The notes beneath the pieces were generated by a model that made no database searches, was not told the origin of the DNA, and saw only the letters and a program-made list of their open reading frames with translations. A stretch of 64,000 nucleotides of DNA from Mesorhizobium sp. (GTDB taxonomy: Bacteria; Pseudomonadota; Alphaproteobacteria; Rhizobiales; Rhizobiaceae): contig SAQG01000021.1 in the NCBI GenBank assembly GCA_004020315.1, positions 35,719-99,718 of the forward strand, given 5' to 3'. This document shows positions 41,588 through 51,729 of this stretch, one piece after another. Numbering within the stretch: position 1 is the first letter of the stretch; every line of letters begins with the position of its first letter. Made by a program: the position numbers and the translations under genes.

Positions 41588-41692
41588 TCGACCCGCCGGT
41601 ATACGGATTTGCAGGGTTTCGAAGCGTCGGCTTGACAGCCGCCAACGCGAGACTAATATTATTTGTAGATCTTAATATGATAATGTGTTCAT

Positions 41693-42028
41693 ATGCGCAA
41701 TAAGAAAATCGTTGAACTGAACAAGATGGCGCGCGAGGCGTCCGAACTGCTTGCGGCGATGGCCAACGAGAAGCGCCTGATGATTCTGTGCCATCTGCTG
41801 GATGGCGAGACGAGCGTCAACGAGCTGGCGGAACTGGTCGCGATGAACCAGTCGGCGCTCTCGCAGCAATTGGCGAAGCTGCGGGCGCTGAAGCTGGTCA
41901 ACACCCGTCGCGACGCCCAGCAGGTTTACTATCGGCTGGCTTCGGTGGAGGTCGAGCGCATCCTGCAGACGCTTTACGGCATTTATTGTGATCCGCAGGC
42001 TAAGACCGCGAAGATCAGATCGTTATGA
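41693..42028 (+). CDS. ArsR/SmtB-family regulator (BigR-like)
   Basis: Winged helix: NEKRLMILCHLLDGETSVNELAELVAMNQSALSQQLAKLRALKLVNTRRDAQQVYYRL. Confidence 0.9.
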   Translation: MRNKKIVELNKMAREASELLAAMANEKRLMILCHLLDGETSVNELAELVAMNQSALSQQLAKLRALKLVNTRRDAQQVYYRLASVEVERILQTLYGIYCDPQAKTAKIRSL

Positions 42029-42167
42029 TGTGATGCTGACGACTTCGGTAAAGTTGACCGAAGTCCCAAGATTGCAGCTCAAGCCACAGCTTCAGCACAT
42101 AATGGAGCAGCGCCGTTGGGGCAAGTCGGTCGGTGAGGGTCATGTGCGGCATTGGCTTCTCAGGATT

Positions 42168-42815
42168 TCAGGCGTTCACATTAAGCTTGCTGCGACAGGC
42201 GACCATCAACGGGACCGCAACAACACCGCTGACCAGAAGTAACCAGTCTTGCGGCACGCCAAGGAGGAACGCTGCACTCCCTCCGATCAACGACCAGATG
42301 AACGGGATCGCGAGCACCCATCCAGACACGGGCGGCTTTGCAAGAAGGAAGAACCCGAAAGTGAAAATCGTCACCGGACAGGGGGTGACACCGAACACCG
42401 GCATTTCAGGATATGCGTGACCTGTCCAAATGCCGAGAAGTGGATAAAGGACGGCCGCATAGGTGACGAAGCCAACTCCCACCATTGCTGCAGGTCCAAA
42501 ACTCTGGCCGAACCGCAATTGGTTCTTGACGAAACCAACATAGGCCAGAATGGCTCCCTGTGCGACGAAGAGAACTCCAAAGACGAGCGCGGCCTCGTTG
42601 ATCTGGGTGAAATGGAACCAGTGATATGCAACGCCGGTCCACAGCCACATGATCGCCAGGATGCCAGCGATCAGACGGTCCGCCATTAGCGGTCGCCAAA
42701 ACAACAAGGCCACGGCAAGCAAGCCAAGGCCAAATGCCGCCACTTGCACCGGCCAGATGCCCTCGTTGTAAGAAACCAGGTTAGCGAGAAACTGATCGCG
42801 CGTGAAGGGCAACAT
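42168..42815 (-). CDS. DUF6064-like multi-TM membrane protein
   Basis: MLPFTRDQFLANLVSYNEGIWPVQ..., multiple TM segments. Confidence 0.7.
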   Translation of the reverse strand: MLPFTRDQFLANLVSYNEGIWPVQVAAFGLGLLAVALLFWRPLMADRLIAGILAIMWLWTGVAYHWFHFTQINEAALVFGVLFVAQGAILAYVGFVKNQLRFGQSFGPAAMVGVGFVTYAAVLYPLLGIWTGHAYPEMPVFGVTPCPVTIFTFGFFLLAKPPVSGWVLAIPFIWSLIGGSAAFLLGVPQDWLLLVSGVVAVPLMVACRSKLNVNA

Positions 42816-42864
42816 CAGCGTGTCTCCTCACGCTTCACCATAGCCTCGGTCGCAGATACCCCAA

Positions 42865-42878
42865 TTGATCTGGCGCAA
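42865..42878. promoter_or_regulatory. FNR/FixK-like half-degenerate box TTGATCTGGCGCAA
   Basis: Fits TTGA-N6-GCAA (FixK-type tolerance). Confidence 0.35.
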
Positions 42879-42892
42879 GTCAGCGGCCTCGG

Positions 42893-42906
42893 TTGATCCA
42901 GGTCAA
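42893..42906. promoter_or_regulatory. FNR/FixK-like box TTGATCCAGGTCAA
   Basis: One mismatch; 28 bp after the box at 42865. Confidence 0.55.
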
Positions 42907-42962
42907 CGCCCACCTGACATTTGCTCTGCCTTATGGATGAAGGATCAAAGGGGAGAAACAAC

Positions 42963-43106
42963 GTGCCAATAGAGAGTTTGGTCGTCACCATCGCGGTCTT
43001 GACCGTCTTTGCATTTTTTATGGTTGTGCTGGGCTATGCCTCTTTCGATGAATCGCGCGGGCTGTCCCCCAAGATAGCACCTCGGTCCGGTAAGGAGAGA
43101 CGCTGA
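42963..43106 (+). CDS. Single-TM small membrane protein
   Basis: GTG start with GGGGAG before it; MPIESLVVTIAVLTVFAFFMVVLGYASFDESRG. ORF track start 42921 also possible. Confidence 0.5.
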   Translation: MPIESLVVTIAVLTVFAFFMVVLGYASFDESRGLSPKIAPRSGKERR

Positions 43107-43505
43107 AGGGAACCTCGTCATATAATCTGCCAGACCGTAGGGAAGTCGACGCCCTTTCTTCGCGTCAAATTGTACTTTCTGCGAGCCTGGAGACAATGTG
43201 GCCGTCTGCATGCCCGTTGAAGCGGCTTCCACGTTCCAGGACCAATTGATGGCGAAGGATGCGTTTGGAGCGCATGCGCTCGACGAAACTCGGCACGCGC
43301 CCGGCAGATCCAGGCGGCGCTGACTTCGGCTGCCGCCGTCGGCGTCGGCGATGCCATGCCGCTCACGGGTGTGGCCCTCTTCGATGCTGGTGACCGTCGT
43401 TAATCGCCTCATTGCTTCTTCTTGCGCTGCCTGGGTCATTCGCAATGCGTTGACGGCGGCATAGGTGAGCTGATCGGTACTGCTACGAAAGCGCAACTGG
43501 GTCGG

Positions 43506-46148
43506 TCAAGCCTTCAGGCGCTCCCGCCAGAAGTGTTTCAACAACTCAAGGCAGACTAACACAGCGATCCCGGACGCAAGCGTGACGGCAAGATCATCCA
43601 GGTGCAGCGGCCCGAATTGGAAGAGGCCACTCGCAAGCGGCCACAGAAGCGTGCCGCCAAGTGCTGCAGCAACGACCGCGACGACAACTACAAGCGATCG
43701 ATTTGGCCGCAACAGCGCAATCAGCAACGACTCGCTAAACGTGCGGTTGACGAAAATCAGCCCGACAATCGTCAACACCAGGGAGAAGAACGTCAACGCG
43801 CGAATTTCATCCTCTGGCATTTCCCAGCGCAAGCCGAGAAGAAAAATGCCCGTAACGAGCACGAAAGCCAGAAGGCCCTGCACAAGGCTCCACGCGATCA
43901 ACGGACGCGAAAAGAGCGCCGCCTCCGCATCCCGCGGAGGACGCTTCATTATGTCGTCCTCCTCGTTTTCCGCTTCAAAAACCAGTGAGCAGACCGGGTC
44001 GATCACCATCTCCAGAAAGGCAATGTGAATTGGCCCGAACAGGATAGGCAGTCCAAACAGCAATGGAAGTAGAGCCAAGCCGGCAATCGGCACGTGCACG
44101 GCGAGGATGAAGCCCATCGCTTTGCGCAAATTGTCATAGATGCGACGGCCCAACCGTATGGCCTTTACGATCGATCCGAAGTCGTCGTCGAGAAGGACAA
44201 TGGAAGATGCCTCGCGGGCGACATCGGTGCCGCGGCCTCCCATGGCAATGCCGATGTTGGCCGCTTTCAGCGAGGGGGCATCGTTGACGCCGTCTCCCGT
44301 CATGGCGACGATCCCGCCATTGGCCTTCAAGGCCCTGACGATCGCCAGTTTCTGCTCAGGCATGATCCGCGCGAACACGGTTGCGGTTTTCACGCGCGCC
44401 GAAAGGGCAGCCTCGTCCAGTGTCTTGAGCATTTCACCGGTGACGACATCTTCGAAGTCGAGCCCAGCTTCGCCGGCAATTGCTCTTGCCGTCGCCGGGT
44501 AGTCTCCGGTGATCATGATCACCTTAATCCCGGCGGCGCGGCAATCACTCACGGCATCCGGAACGCCTGGTCGCAGAGGATCAGCTAGCCCGACGAGACC
44601 CATGAATTCGAAATCGAAACCAGTCTGCTTGTCTGGCAGTTGATCGCCGGCATGACTGGCACGTGCAACGCCCAAGACGCGGAGTCCTTCGGTTGCCATG
44701 GCGTTCACGGAAACCTTGACCGAAGCGACACGATCCGCACTCAGATGACAAAGTGCCGCGATGGCCTCCGGCGAGCCCTTGGCGGCGACCAGGCAATTGT
44801 CACCGGCAAGCGCCGACCACCACACATTCGACATGGCAAGCAAGTCGGGACGCAGCCCATAGGTGCGGACCAGTTTCCGATCAGGGCTGTTCAACTGTTC
44901 CCGCCCAAGCCCCCGCTCCTTGGCGAGGTTGTGAAATGCCCTTTCCATCGGATCAAAAGGAATCTCGGCACTGGCGAGCACGCCGAGCTCGACCAGTTCG
45001 CCGAATGCCGCCGGCATCGCTCCGTTCGCGCCGTCTGGCAAACGGAGCAGTTTGCCGTGCGGCGTTCTCAGTTCTGTTATTGTCATGCGGTTTTCGGTCA
45101 GCGTTCCGGTCTTGTCCGTGCAGAGAACCGTTGCCGAGCCAAGCGTTTCAATTGCTGCCGCGCGACGGGTGAGCACGCGTGCCTGCGAGATGCGCCAGGC
45201 GCCCATGGCCATGAAAATCGTCAAAACCATGGGAAACTCTTCCGGCAGCATCGACATGCCGAGCGCAATGCCTGCCAGCACCGCATCAAGCCATCCTCCG
45301 CGCAAAACGCCGTAAAGCATGACCGCGAGGACACTGACCGCGCCGCCAACGAGTGCGAATATGCCGACAAGGCGTTTTGTTTGTCGCTGCAAGCGGGGTG
45401 CTTCGGTCTCCATCGAACTGAGCGATTGCCCGATCGCACCGATTTGGCTGCGCGGCCCGGTCGCCAGAACTTCGCCGACGCCTGAACCGCGAACAACGAG
45501 TGATCCGGAAAAAGCGAAAGGCAGATCGTCTCCACCTGGACGGCGCTCGGCTGGCAGCTGGCCATCTTTGCCTGCAATCTTGCGCACCGGGACGGATTCG
45601 CCCGTCAGCAAAGACTCATCGGTCTGGAGGTCTGCACTCTGGATCAGCAGCATGTCGGCCGGGACCCGGTCCCCCTCGCCCAGGACAACCAAATCGCCCC
45701 GCACCACCTCGCGACCCGCAATGCGCTTGCTTTCACCGTCGCGTATGACCAAGGCACGGGGGCTCGTAAGATCACGCAATGCCTCCAGAACGCGTTCCGT
45801 CCGCGCCTCCTGAACAATCGTTATGCCTACCGACAATGTGGCAAAGGCAAGCAGGATCAACGCTTCTTGCAGATCGCCAAGAAGCAGGTAGACAGCGCCG
45901 CCACCCAGCAGGAGAGCCAGCATCGGTTCGCGCATGACCTCAAGAGCAATCCGCAACGGCGTGCGCCTACCGGTCGCAGGCAATTCGTTGAACCCTTCGG
46001 CGAGGAGCCTCGCTCGCGCCTCGACCTCGCTGAGGCCGGGCGAGAGAATGGTCGATGCGTTGGATTCAGACATGTCGGCTTTCTTCAATCGCCAAAGCGC
46101 GCTCTGTTGCGTTTCTTGTACGACAGGGACTGACATCAGGTTGGTCAT
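43506..46148 (-). CDS. Cation-transporting P-type ATPase (P2-like, 880 aa)
   Basis: DKTGTLTENRMT, MTGDGVNDAPSLKAANIGIAMG, PEEFP motif. Confidence 0.95.
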   Translation of the reverse strand: MTNLMSVPVVQETQQSALWRLKKADMSESNASTILSPGLSEVEARARLLAEGFNELPATGRRTPLRIALEVMREPMLALLLGGGAVYLLLGDLQEALILLAFATLSVGITIVQEARTERVLEALRDLTSPRALVIRDGESKRIAGREVVRGDLVVLGEGDRVPADMLLIQSADLQTDESLLTGESVPVRKIAGKDGQLPAERRPGGDDLPFAFSGSLVVRGSGVGEVLATGPRSQIGAIGQSLSSMETEAPRLQRQTKRLVGIFALVGGAVSVLAVMLYGVLRGGWLDAVLAGIALGMSMLPEEFPMVLTIFMAMGAWRISQARVLTRRAAAIETLGSATVLCTDKTGTLTENRMTITELRTPHGKLLRLPDGANGAMPAAFGELVELGVLASAEIPFDPMERAFHNLAKERGLGREQLNSPDRKLVRTYGLRPDLLAMSNVWWSALAGDNCLVAAKGSPEAIAALCHLSADRVASVKVSVNAMATEGLRVLGVARASHAGDQLPDKQTGFDFEFMGLVGLADPLRPGVPDAVSDCRAAGIKVIMITGDYPATARAIAGEAGLDFEDVVTGEMLKTLDEAALSARVKTATVFARIMPEQKLAIVRALKANGGIVAMTGDGVNDAPSLKAANIGIAMGGRGTDVAREASSIVLLDDDFGSIVKAIRLGRRIYDNLRKAMGFILAVHVPIAGLALLPLLFGLPILFGPIHIAFLEMVIDPVCSLVFEAENEEDDIMKRPPRDAEAALFSRPLIAWSLVQGLLAFVLVTGIFLLGLRWEMPEDEIRALTFFSLVLTIVGLIFVNRTFSESLLIALLRPNRSLVVVVAVVAAALGGTLLWPLASGLFQFGPLHLDDLAVTLASGIAVLVCLELLKHFWRERLKA

Positions 46149-46322
46149 GTGGGGGTGTTGGTTGGTGTGGTGCAGATAGCAGTGGCACCCACGGCGCTCT
46201 CACCGGCGACAGACTGCCGTCTCTAGCCGCGGACTCCCGCCGCGCCCCTCTATGACAGGCCAAGGTCAGGGTGGAAGGAATCACGCTTCAGGACCAGGAG
46301 CGCGTCTGCCACCGGCTCGTCC

Positions 46323-48740
46323 TTAGTGTGGGCCGATTGCCGCCTCATCAGGACCCTCATTCCACCTCCATTCAAGTATCTCCGGCATGTCGCGGCCATG
46401 GACGCGAATGTAGGCTCTATGTTCAAGCAGCTTGACGTCCATCGCCTGCTTCAGGCGGACCTGAACGCTCCTCAGCTGTGGAACCCGGTCGAGCACGCTT
46501 TGTACGAGATGGAACCGGTCGAGGCCGTTCAGCACCGTCATATCGAAAGGGGTGGTCGTCGTGCCTTCTTCATTGTACCCACGTACATGGATATTGTCGT
46601 GGTTGGTGCGACGGTAAGTCAGGCGATGAATGGTCCAGGGATAGCCGTGATAGGCGAAGATGACGGGTTTGCCCGTGGTGAACAGAGCATCGAAATCCCG
46701 ATCTGACAGGCCGTGCGGGTGATGCTCCTTGGGCTGCAGGGTCATCAGATCGACTATATTGACCACCCTGATCCTGAGCTCAGGAACATGGTGCCTGAGG
46801 ATCTGGACGGCTGCCAGCGTCTCCAGAGTCGGAACGTCGCCGGCGCAAGCCATGACGACGTCCGGCTCCGCACCGTCCTCCGTCGATGCCCAGTCCCAGA
46901 TGCCGATGCCCGCTTTGCAATGAACGATCGCCTTGTCCATCGACAGCCACTGCCAAGACGGCGGCTTGCCGGCGACGATGACGTTGATGCGGTTCCATGT
47001 CTTCAACACGTGTTCAGTGACGCAAAGCAAAGTGTTGGCATCCGGCGGCAGATAGACGCGCACGACGTCAGCCTTCTTGTTCAGGGCAACGTCGATAAAA
47101 CCGGGATCCTGATGACTGAAGCCATTATGTTCCTGATGCCAGACATGGCTGGACAACAAATAGTTCAGCGATGCGATGGGTCGCCGCCACGGTATGTCCC
47201 GGCAGGCATCCAGCCATTTTGCATGCTGGTTGAACATGGAATCCACAATGTGAATGAACGCTTCGTAGCAGGAGAACAGACCGTGCCGCCCGGTCAATAG
47301 GTAACCTTCGAGCCAACCCTGGCAGGTATGCTCGGAGAGGATTTCGAGAACCCTGCCATCGGGGGCGAGATGAACGTCTTCGGGGAGGATCGTTTCCATC
47401 CAAGCTCGCTCGGTAACTTCGAACACGTCCTGAAGCCTGTTCGAGGCGGTCTCGTCCGGGCCAACGATACGGAAGTTCTTCGAGCCGTCGTTCAGCTCCA
47501 TCACGCCACGTAGGAACTTGCCCATTACCCGCGTTGACTCGGCCTTAACCTCTCCGGGCCGCGCGACGGCTATCGCATGGTCGTGCAAGCCGGGTAGATC
47601 GAGGGACCGACGCAGCAGACCACCATTGGCATGCGGGTTGGCGCTCATGCGCCGCGTTGCTTGCGGCGCGGTGGCGCGGATCTCGGCAAGAGGTGCGCCG
47701 GCCTCGTCGAACAGTTCGTCGGGTCGATAGCTTTTCAGCCACTCCTCGAGCAGCTTGAGATGGGCGGGGTTTTCCGCAAGGCCCGACAAGGGCACCTGGT
47801 GCGCACGCCAGAAGCCTTCGGTCTTCAGTCCGTCGACCTCCTTCGGACCGGTCCAGCCCTTGGGGCTTCGCAGCACGATCATTGGCCATTTCGGTCGCGA
47901 CACCAGCGCTACGGCACCATGGCGCGCTGCGTCCTGGATCGCTCTGATGCGATCCAGCGCGTCGTCGAGCACGGTCGCCATCAGCTCATGCATAATGGTC
48001 GGATCGTGTCCCTCAACGAACAGCGGTTCATAGCCATAGCCAATGAACAGCGCGCGCAATTCATCTTCGGGAATGCGGGCCAGGATGGTCGGATTGGCGA
48101 TCTTATAGCCGTTCAGATGCAAGATCGGCAGCACAGCGCCGTCGCGCGCCGGGTTGAGAAATTTGTTGGAGTGCCACGCGGCGGACAGCGGCCCGGTTTC
48201 GGCTTCGCCGTCACCGACTACGCAGGCGACGACAAGGTCCGGATTGTCGAAAGCGGCGCCGAAGGCATGGGAAAGTGCGTAACCCAACTCGCCGCCCTCG
48301 TTAATCGAGCCGGGCACATCGGGCGCGGCATGGCTCGGAATCCCGCCCGGAAAGGAGAATTGCCGGAACAGCTTGCGCATGCCCTGCTCGTCCAGTGATA
48401 TGTCCGGATTGAGCTCGCTATACGTGCCCTCCAGATAGGTGTTCGCCACCATTGCCGGGCCGCCATGGCCGGGGCCACAAATATAGATGACATTTGCATC
48501 CCTGAGCCGGATCACGCGGTTGAGATGCGCGTAGATGAAACTCAGCCCCGGCGACGTTCCCCAATGGCCAAGCAGGCGCGGCTTGACATGGTCCAGCCGC
48601 AATGGCTCGCGAAGCAGTGGATTGTCGAGCAGGTAGATCTGGCCGATCGTCAGATAGTTGGCAGCGCGCCAATGGGCGTCGATGTCGTGGAGCTCCTGGT
48701 CGGTCAACCGGCGCTCGGAGGCTGCTTTAGGCTCGGTCAT
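46323..48740 (-). CDS. xfp: Xylulose-5-phosphate/fructose-6-phosphate phosphoketolase
   Basis: [21 protein letters not shown] and [18 protein letters not shown] signatures; 805 aa. Confidence 0.95.
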   Translation of the reverse strand: MTEPKAASERRLTDQELHDIDAHWRAANYLTIGQIYLLDNPLLREPLRLDHVKPRLLGHWGTSPGLSFIYAHLNRVIRLRDANVIYICGPGHGGPAMVANTYLEGTYSELNPDISLDEQGMRKLFRQFSFPGGIPSHAAPDVPGSINEGGELGYALSHAFGAAFDNPDLVVACVVGDGEAETGPLSAAWHSNKFLNPARDGAVLPILHLNGYKIANPTILARIPEDELRALFIGYGYEPLFVEGHDPTIMHELMATVLDDALDRIRAIQDAARHGAVALVSRPKWPMIVLRSPKGWTGPKEVDGLKTEGFWRAHQVPLSGLAENPAHLKLLEEWLKSYRPDELFDEAGAPLAEIRATAPQATRRMSANPHANGGLLRRSLDLPGLHDHAIAVARPGEVKAESTRVMGKFLRGVMELNDGSKNFRIVGPDETASNRLQDVFEVTERAWMETILPEDVHLAPDGRVLEILSEHTCQGWLEGYLLTGRHGLFSCYEAFIHIVDSMFNQHAKWLDACRDIPWRRPIASLNYLLSSHVWHQEHNGFSHQDPGFIDVALNKKADVVRVYLPPDANTLLCVTEHVLKTWNRINVIVAGKPPSWQWLSMDKAIVHCKAGIGIWDWASTEDGAEPDVVMACAGDVPTLETLAAVQILRHHVPELRIRVVNIVDLMTLQPKEHHPHGLSDRDFDALFTTGKPVIFAYHGYPWTIHRLTYRRTNHDNIHVRGYNEEGTTTTPFDMTVLNGLDRFHLVQSVLDRVPQLRSVQVRLKQAMDVKLLEHRAYIRVHGRDMPEILEWRWNEGPDEAAIGPH

Positions 48741-48865
48741 GTCTGGCTCCCATTGCCTGTTGGCGACTGTCGCCGAACCGCGACATGCGCCTGTCTTCGT
48801 CGATCTACGGCGAACTACAGAAACGTATTCGCGCGCTTTCAGTTCGTGCTCACGTCGTGTGGCCT

Positions 48866-50473
48866 CTATGCATCGCTGTCCTCGAGCGCCCGGCGCATTC
48901 GCCTGACAATTGCGGCGCGGCCCCTTTCGTCGGCTGCGGCGCCAACCGCCTCGCTAATTTCCAGGAGAAGCTTTGAAAGGTCGTTGTGCCAGTCGAGACG
49001 GGCGATTTTTTCTGGCCTCAGGCGGCGCGGCTCATTAACGTCGATCGGCAAACAGCCGCGTGGTGACAACTGGAATGCGTCATCCAGCCTCGGCATGATG
49101 ATCTTATCGTAGGGCATGATCCCTGTCAGCTTTTCGCGCAGGCCACCAAGCCCCCCTTCCTCGCCATGCGTCAGGAATACCACCTGCTTCACCGGGGTCC
49201 GGGCCTTAACCCAGGCGACCAGCTCGCCAGCGTCGGCATGGCCGGAATACAAATCGAACAAACGGATACGCGCCTTGACTTCGACCTCCTCGCCTTGGAT
49301 GCGCACACGCCGCGCGCCGTCGAGAAGGATCCTGCCGAGGGAACCCTGGACCTGAAATCCAGCCATCATGACCGTGGCGTTCCGACGCCAGAGATTGGCC
49401 TTGAGATGATGACGGATACGCCCTGCGTCGCACATGCCGCTGGCGGCGATCACCACGAAGAAGCCGTTCAGGCGATTGATCGCCTTGCTCTGCTCTACCG
49501 TCTCGGTGAAACGCAACTCCCTCGAGTTGAGAGCCTGGCGCAGCACATTTCCCTGTTCGATTTCGTCGGCATGCCGTTCGAAAATCGCGCTGGCGCGCGT
49601 CGCCAATGGCGAGTCGACAAAGATCGGAGCCGTAGGCACGTCACCGGACTCCATAAGCAGGTAGAGATCGACCAGCAATTCCTGCGTCCGCTCGACGGCG
49701 AAGGAAGGAACGATCAGCGGGCCGTTCGCCTCGGCCGCGCCACGCACAATTTCGCCGAGCTGAGACCGACGCTGCTCGGGCGAAAAGTCCGGCCGGTCCC
49801 GGTCGCCATAGGTCGATTCACAGATCAGATAGTCAAAGCCTGCTGGGCCCTCGGGATCGGCCTGAAGCAGCTTGTGGTCCGGCCCTATGTCGCTCGAGAA
49901 GATGATGCGCAGCGGCGCATCATCTCGGTCAATCTCAAGCTCTACCGATGCTGAACCGAGCAAGTGGCCGGCGTTCCAGAGGCGGGCGCGAAGGCCCTCG
50001 GCAATGGTCGTCCATTCGCAATATTCCAGGGCCCGAAACAAGCTCATGCACGCGGCCGCATCCTCCTGCCTGTAGATCGGCTCGACCGGCTGACGCCCGC
50101 GCTGCACGTTGCGGCGGTTCAGCTGTTCCACCTCCATCTCCTGGATATGTGCCGCGTCGGGCAGCATGACGGAGCAAAGATCGATCGTGGCGCGGGTCGT
50201 GTGGATCGGGCCAGAAAAACCCTGCTTGACCAGTTTCTGCAGAAGGCCGCTGTGGTCGATATGCGCATGCGTCAGGATGACGGCGTCAATCGCCTCAGGC
50301 GCGAACGGGAACGCACCATAGTTCAACTCGCGCTCGGACTTCGACCCCTGGAACAGTCCGCAGTCGACGAGGATCCGTGCACGCGACGTCCCGATCTCAT
50401 AGCACGAGCCGGTAACGCCGTGGGCAGCGCCGTGGAAACGCAGAACCGGATCCTTGTCGCGATCGCCTCTCAT
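48866..50473 (-). CDS. MBL-fold RNA-processing exonuclease (beta-CASP)
   Basis: [10 protein letters not shown], beta-CASP region, [13 protein letters not shown]; 535 aa. Confidence 0.9.
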   Translation of the reverse strand: MRGDRDKDPVLRFHGAAHGVTGSCYEIGTSRARILVDCGLFQGSKSERELNYGAFPFAPEAIDAVILTHAHIDHSGLLQKLVKQGFSGPIHTTRATIDLCSVMLPDAAHIQEMEVEQLNRRNVQRGRQPVEPIYRQEDAAACMSLFRALEYCEWTTIAEGLRARLWNAGHLLGSASVELEIDRDDAPLRIIFSSDIGPDHKLLQADPEGPAGFDYLICESTYGDRDRPDFSPEQRRSQLGEIVRGAAEANGPLIVPSFAVERTQELLVDLYLLMESGDVPTAPIFVDSPLATRASAIFERHADEIEQGNVLRQALNSRELRFTETVEQSKAINRLNGFFVVIAASGMCDAGRIRHHLKANLWRRNATVMMAGFQVQGSLGRILLDGARRVRIQGEEVEVKARIRLFDLYSGHADAGELVAWVKARTPVKQVVFLTHGEEGGLGGLREKLTGIMPYDKIIMPRLDDAFQLSPRGCLPIDVNEPRRLRPEKIARLDWHNDLSKLLLEISEAVGAAADERGRAAIVRRMRRALEDSDA

Positions 50474-50484
50474 GCCACCAAGCC

Positions 50485-51321
50485 CTAGTGCGACAGGAGC
50501 ACAGGCAAGCGCAGTTCCGAGAGAATACCTTCAGTCGCCCCACCGAGTACGAAGTCCCTGATACGCGAATGACCGTATCCGCCCATGACGAGCAGGTTGC
50601 CGCCGATCTTGAGGGCGTGCTCCTGGAGAGCAGTTCCGATCGAACGACCCTCAGCCTGAATCGAGGCGGCTCCGGCCGCCAGGCCACGCGTCCTGAGGCC
50701 CTGCGCAAGGCGTTCGCCGATGTCGCGCCCGGGGAGCGGCTTCTCGTCCGTCACGGTCACGACAGTTATCGTCGAAGCACGCTCCAAAAACGGCTGTGCG
50801 TCCGCAACGGCCCGTGCCGCCACGCGACTGCCATCCCACGCGATGACGACGTGGCCAAGGACGCCGACATCCGCGGCGTCGGGAAGAATTATGGTCGGGC
50901 GACCCGACCCGAACAGTATCGCCTCGGCAGCCATGCGTGCAGCCTGATTGTCCAACTCCCAACCGACCAGACAGACATCGAAATAGCGGGCCTCCTTTGC
51001 TGCAACGTCACCCATCAATGCCGGCGGTGCCGTTATCTCTTGTGTAGTCAGGGTCACGCCGCCTTGCGAGGCTTCCCTCGCAACCGCCTGCAGCAAAGTG
51101 GTGCCGCACTTGCGACTGGCGGTTTCCACCTCGCGAATCTTGTTGGGAAGGTCGAGAAGATAGCTCGACAGCGCGTTCGAAACGTCGGGTATATCCACAT
51201 TGATGGCGACAGCATGAAGCGAGGCCGCGATCTGCTTAACAACGGCGACTGCGTTCGCCGCTATTTTCGGAGGGGTCGGGTCCGGGTACGTCGTCAGTGA
51301 CAGAGATGCTATTTGGTTCAT
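50485..51321 (-). CDS. Universal stress protein
   Basis: GNLLVMGGYGHSRIRDFVLGGATEGILSELRLPVLLSH. Start moved to 51321. Confidence 0.9.
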   Translation of the reverse strand: MNQIASLSLTTYPDPTPPKIAANAVAVVKQIAASLHAVAINVDIPDVSNALSSYLLDLPNKIREVETASRKCGTTLLQAVAREASQGGVTLTTQEITAPPALMGDVAAKEARYFDVCLVGWELDNQAARMAAEAILFGSGRPTIILPDAADVGVLGHVVIAWDGSRVAARAVADAQPFLERASTITVVTVTDEKPLPGRDIGERLAQGLRTRGLAAGAASIQAEGRSIGTALQEHALKIGGNLLVMGGYGHSRIRDFVLGGATEGILSELRLPVLLSH

Positions 51322-51404
51322 CAGATTTCGCCTCCGTTGCGGCAAGATCAAGCGACCTCACGCCAGTGCAGGCTATCTGTAGAGGCAATGGACAGTGTCC
51401 AGCT

Positions 51405-51418
51405 TTGATCCACCGCAA
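51405..51418. promoter_or_regulatory. FNR/FixK-like half-degenerate box TTGATCCACCGCAA
   Basis: Fits TTGA-N6-GCAA; about 90 bp before the USP start, possibly driving USP-MBL-xfp-ATPase. Confidence 0.4.
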
Positions 51419-51729
51419 ACACGCGTGATCAAATACCAAAACGTTGGCGTCAGATAACAAGTAGGGCCGCAGGTCTCGATCTGCCGACGCCGCCGACAAA
51501 TCGTCGCGCTCGGCGAGCGCGCAAATAGGCGAAACGGGCGATGATCGGGTGGCTGCCAGCCGATTCCGGTGACAACGTCTCTATCCTGTTCAAATCGCTG
51601 GCCATCTGACAAACACCTTGTTCGCATGAAGGCCGAGGTGTCTCCGGCCATCGCGGTGACTCTACTGACTGTGAGCCTGCGGATCCGGCTTGTTGCGCCG
51701 ATGATGAAACTGTAGCAGACCGAAGCATC

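Noticed and set aside
42945-43496. 183-aa minus-strand ORF possibly phasin-like
   Set aside because: Only a short amphipathic stretch looks protein-like; overlaps the better supported small TM ORF.
44640-45485. 281-aa plus-strand ORF
   Set aside because: Antisense to the P-type ATPase; no family motifs.
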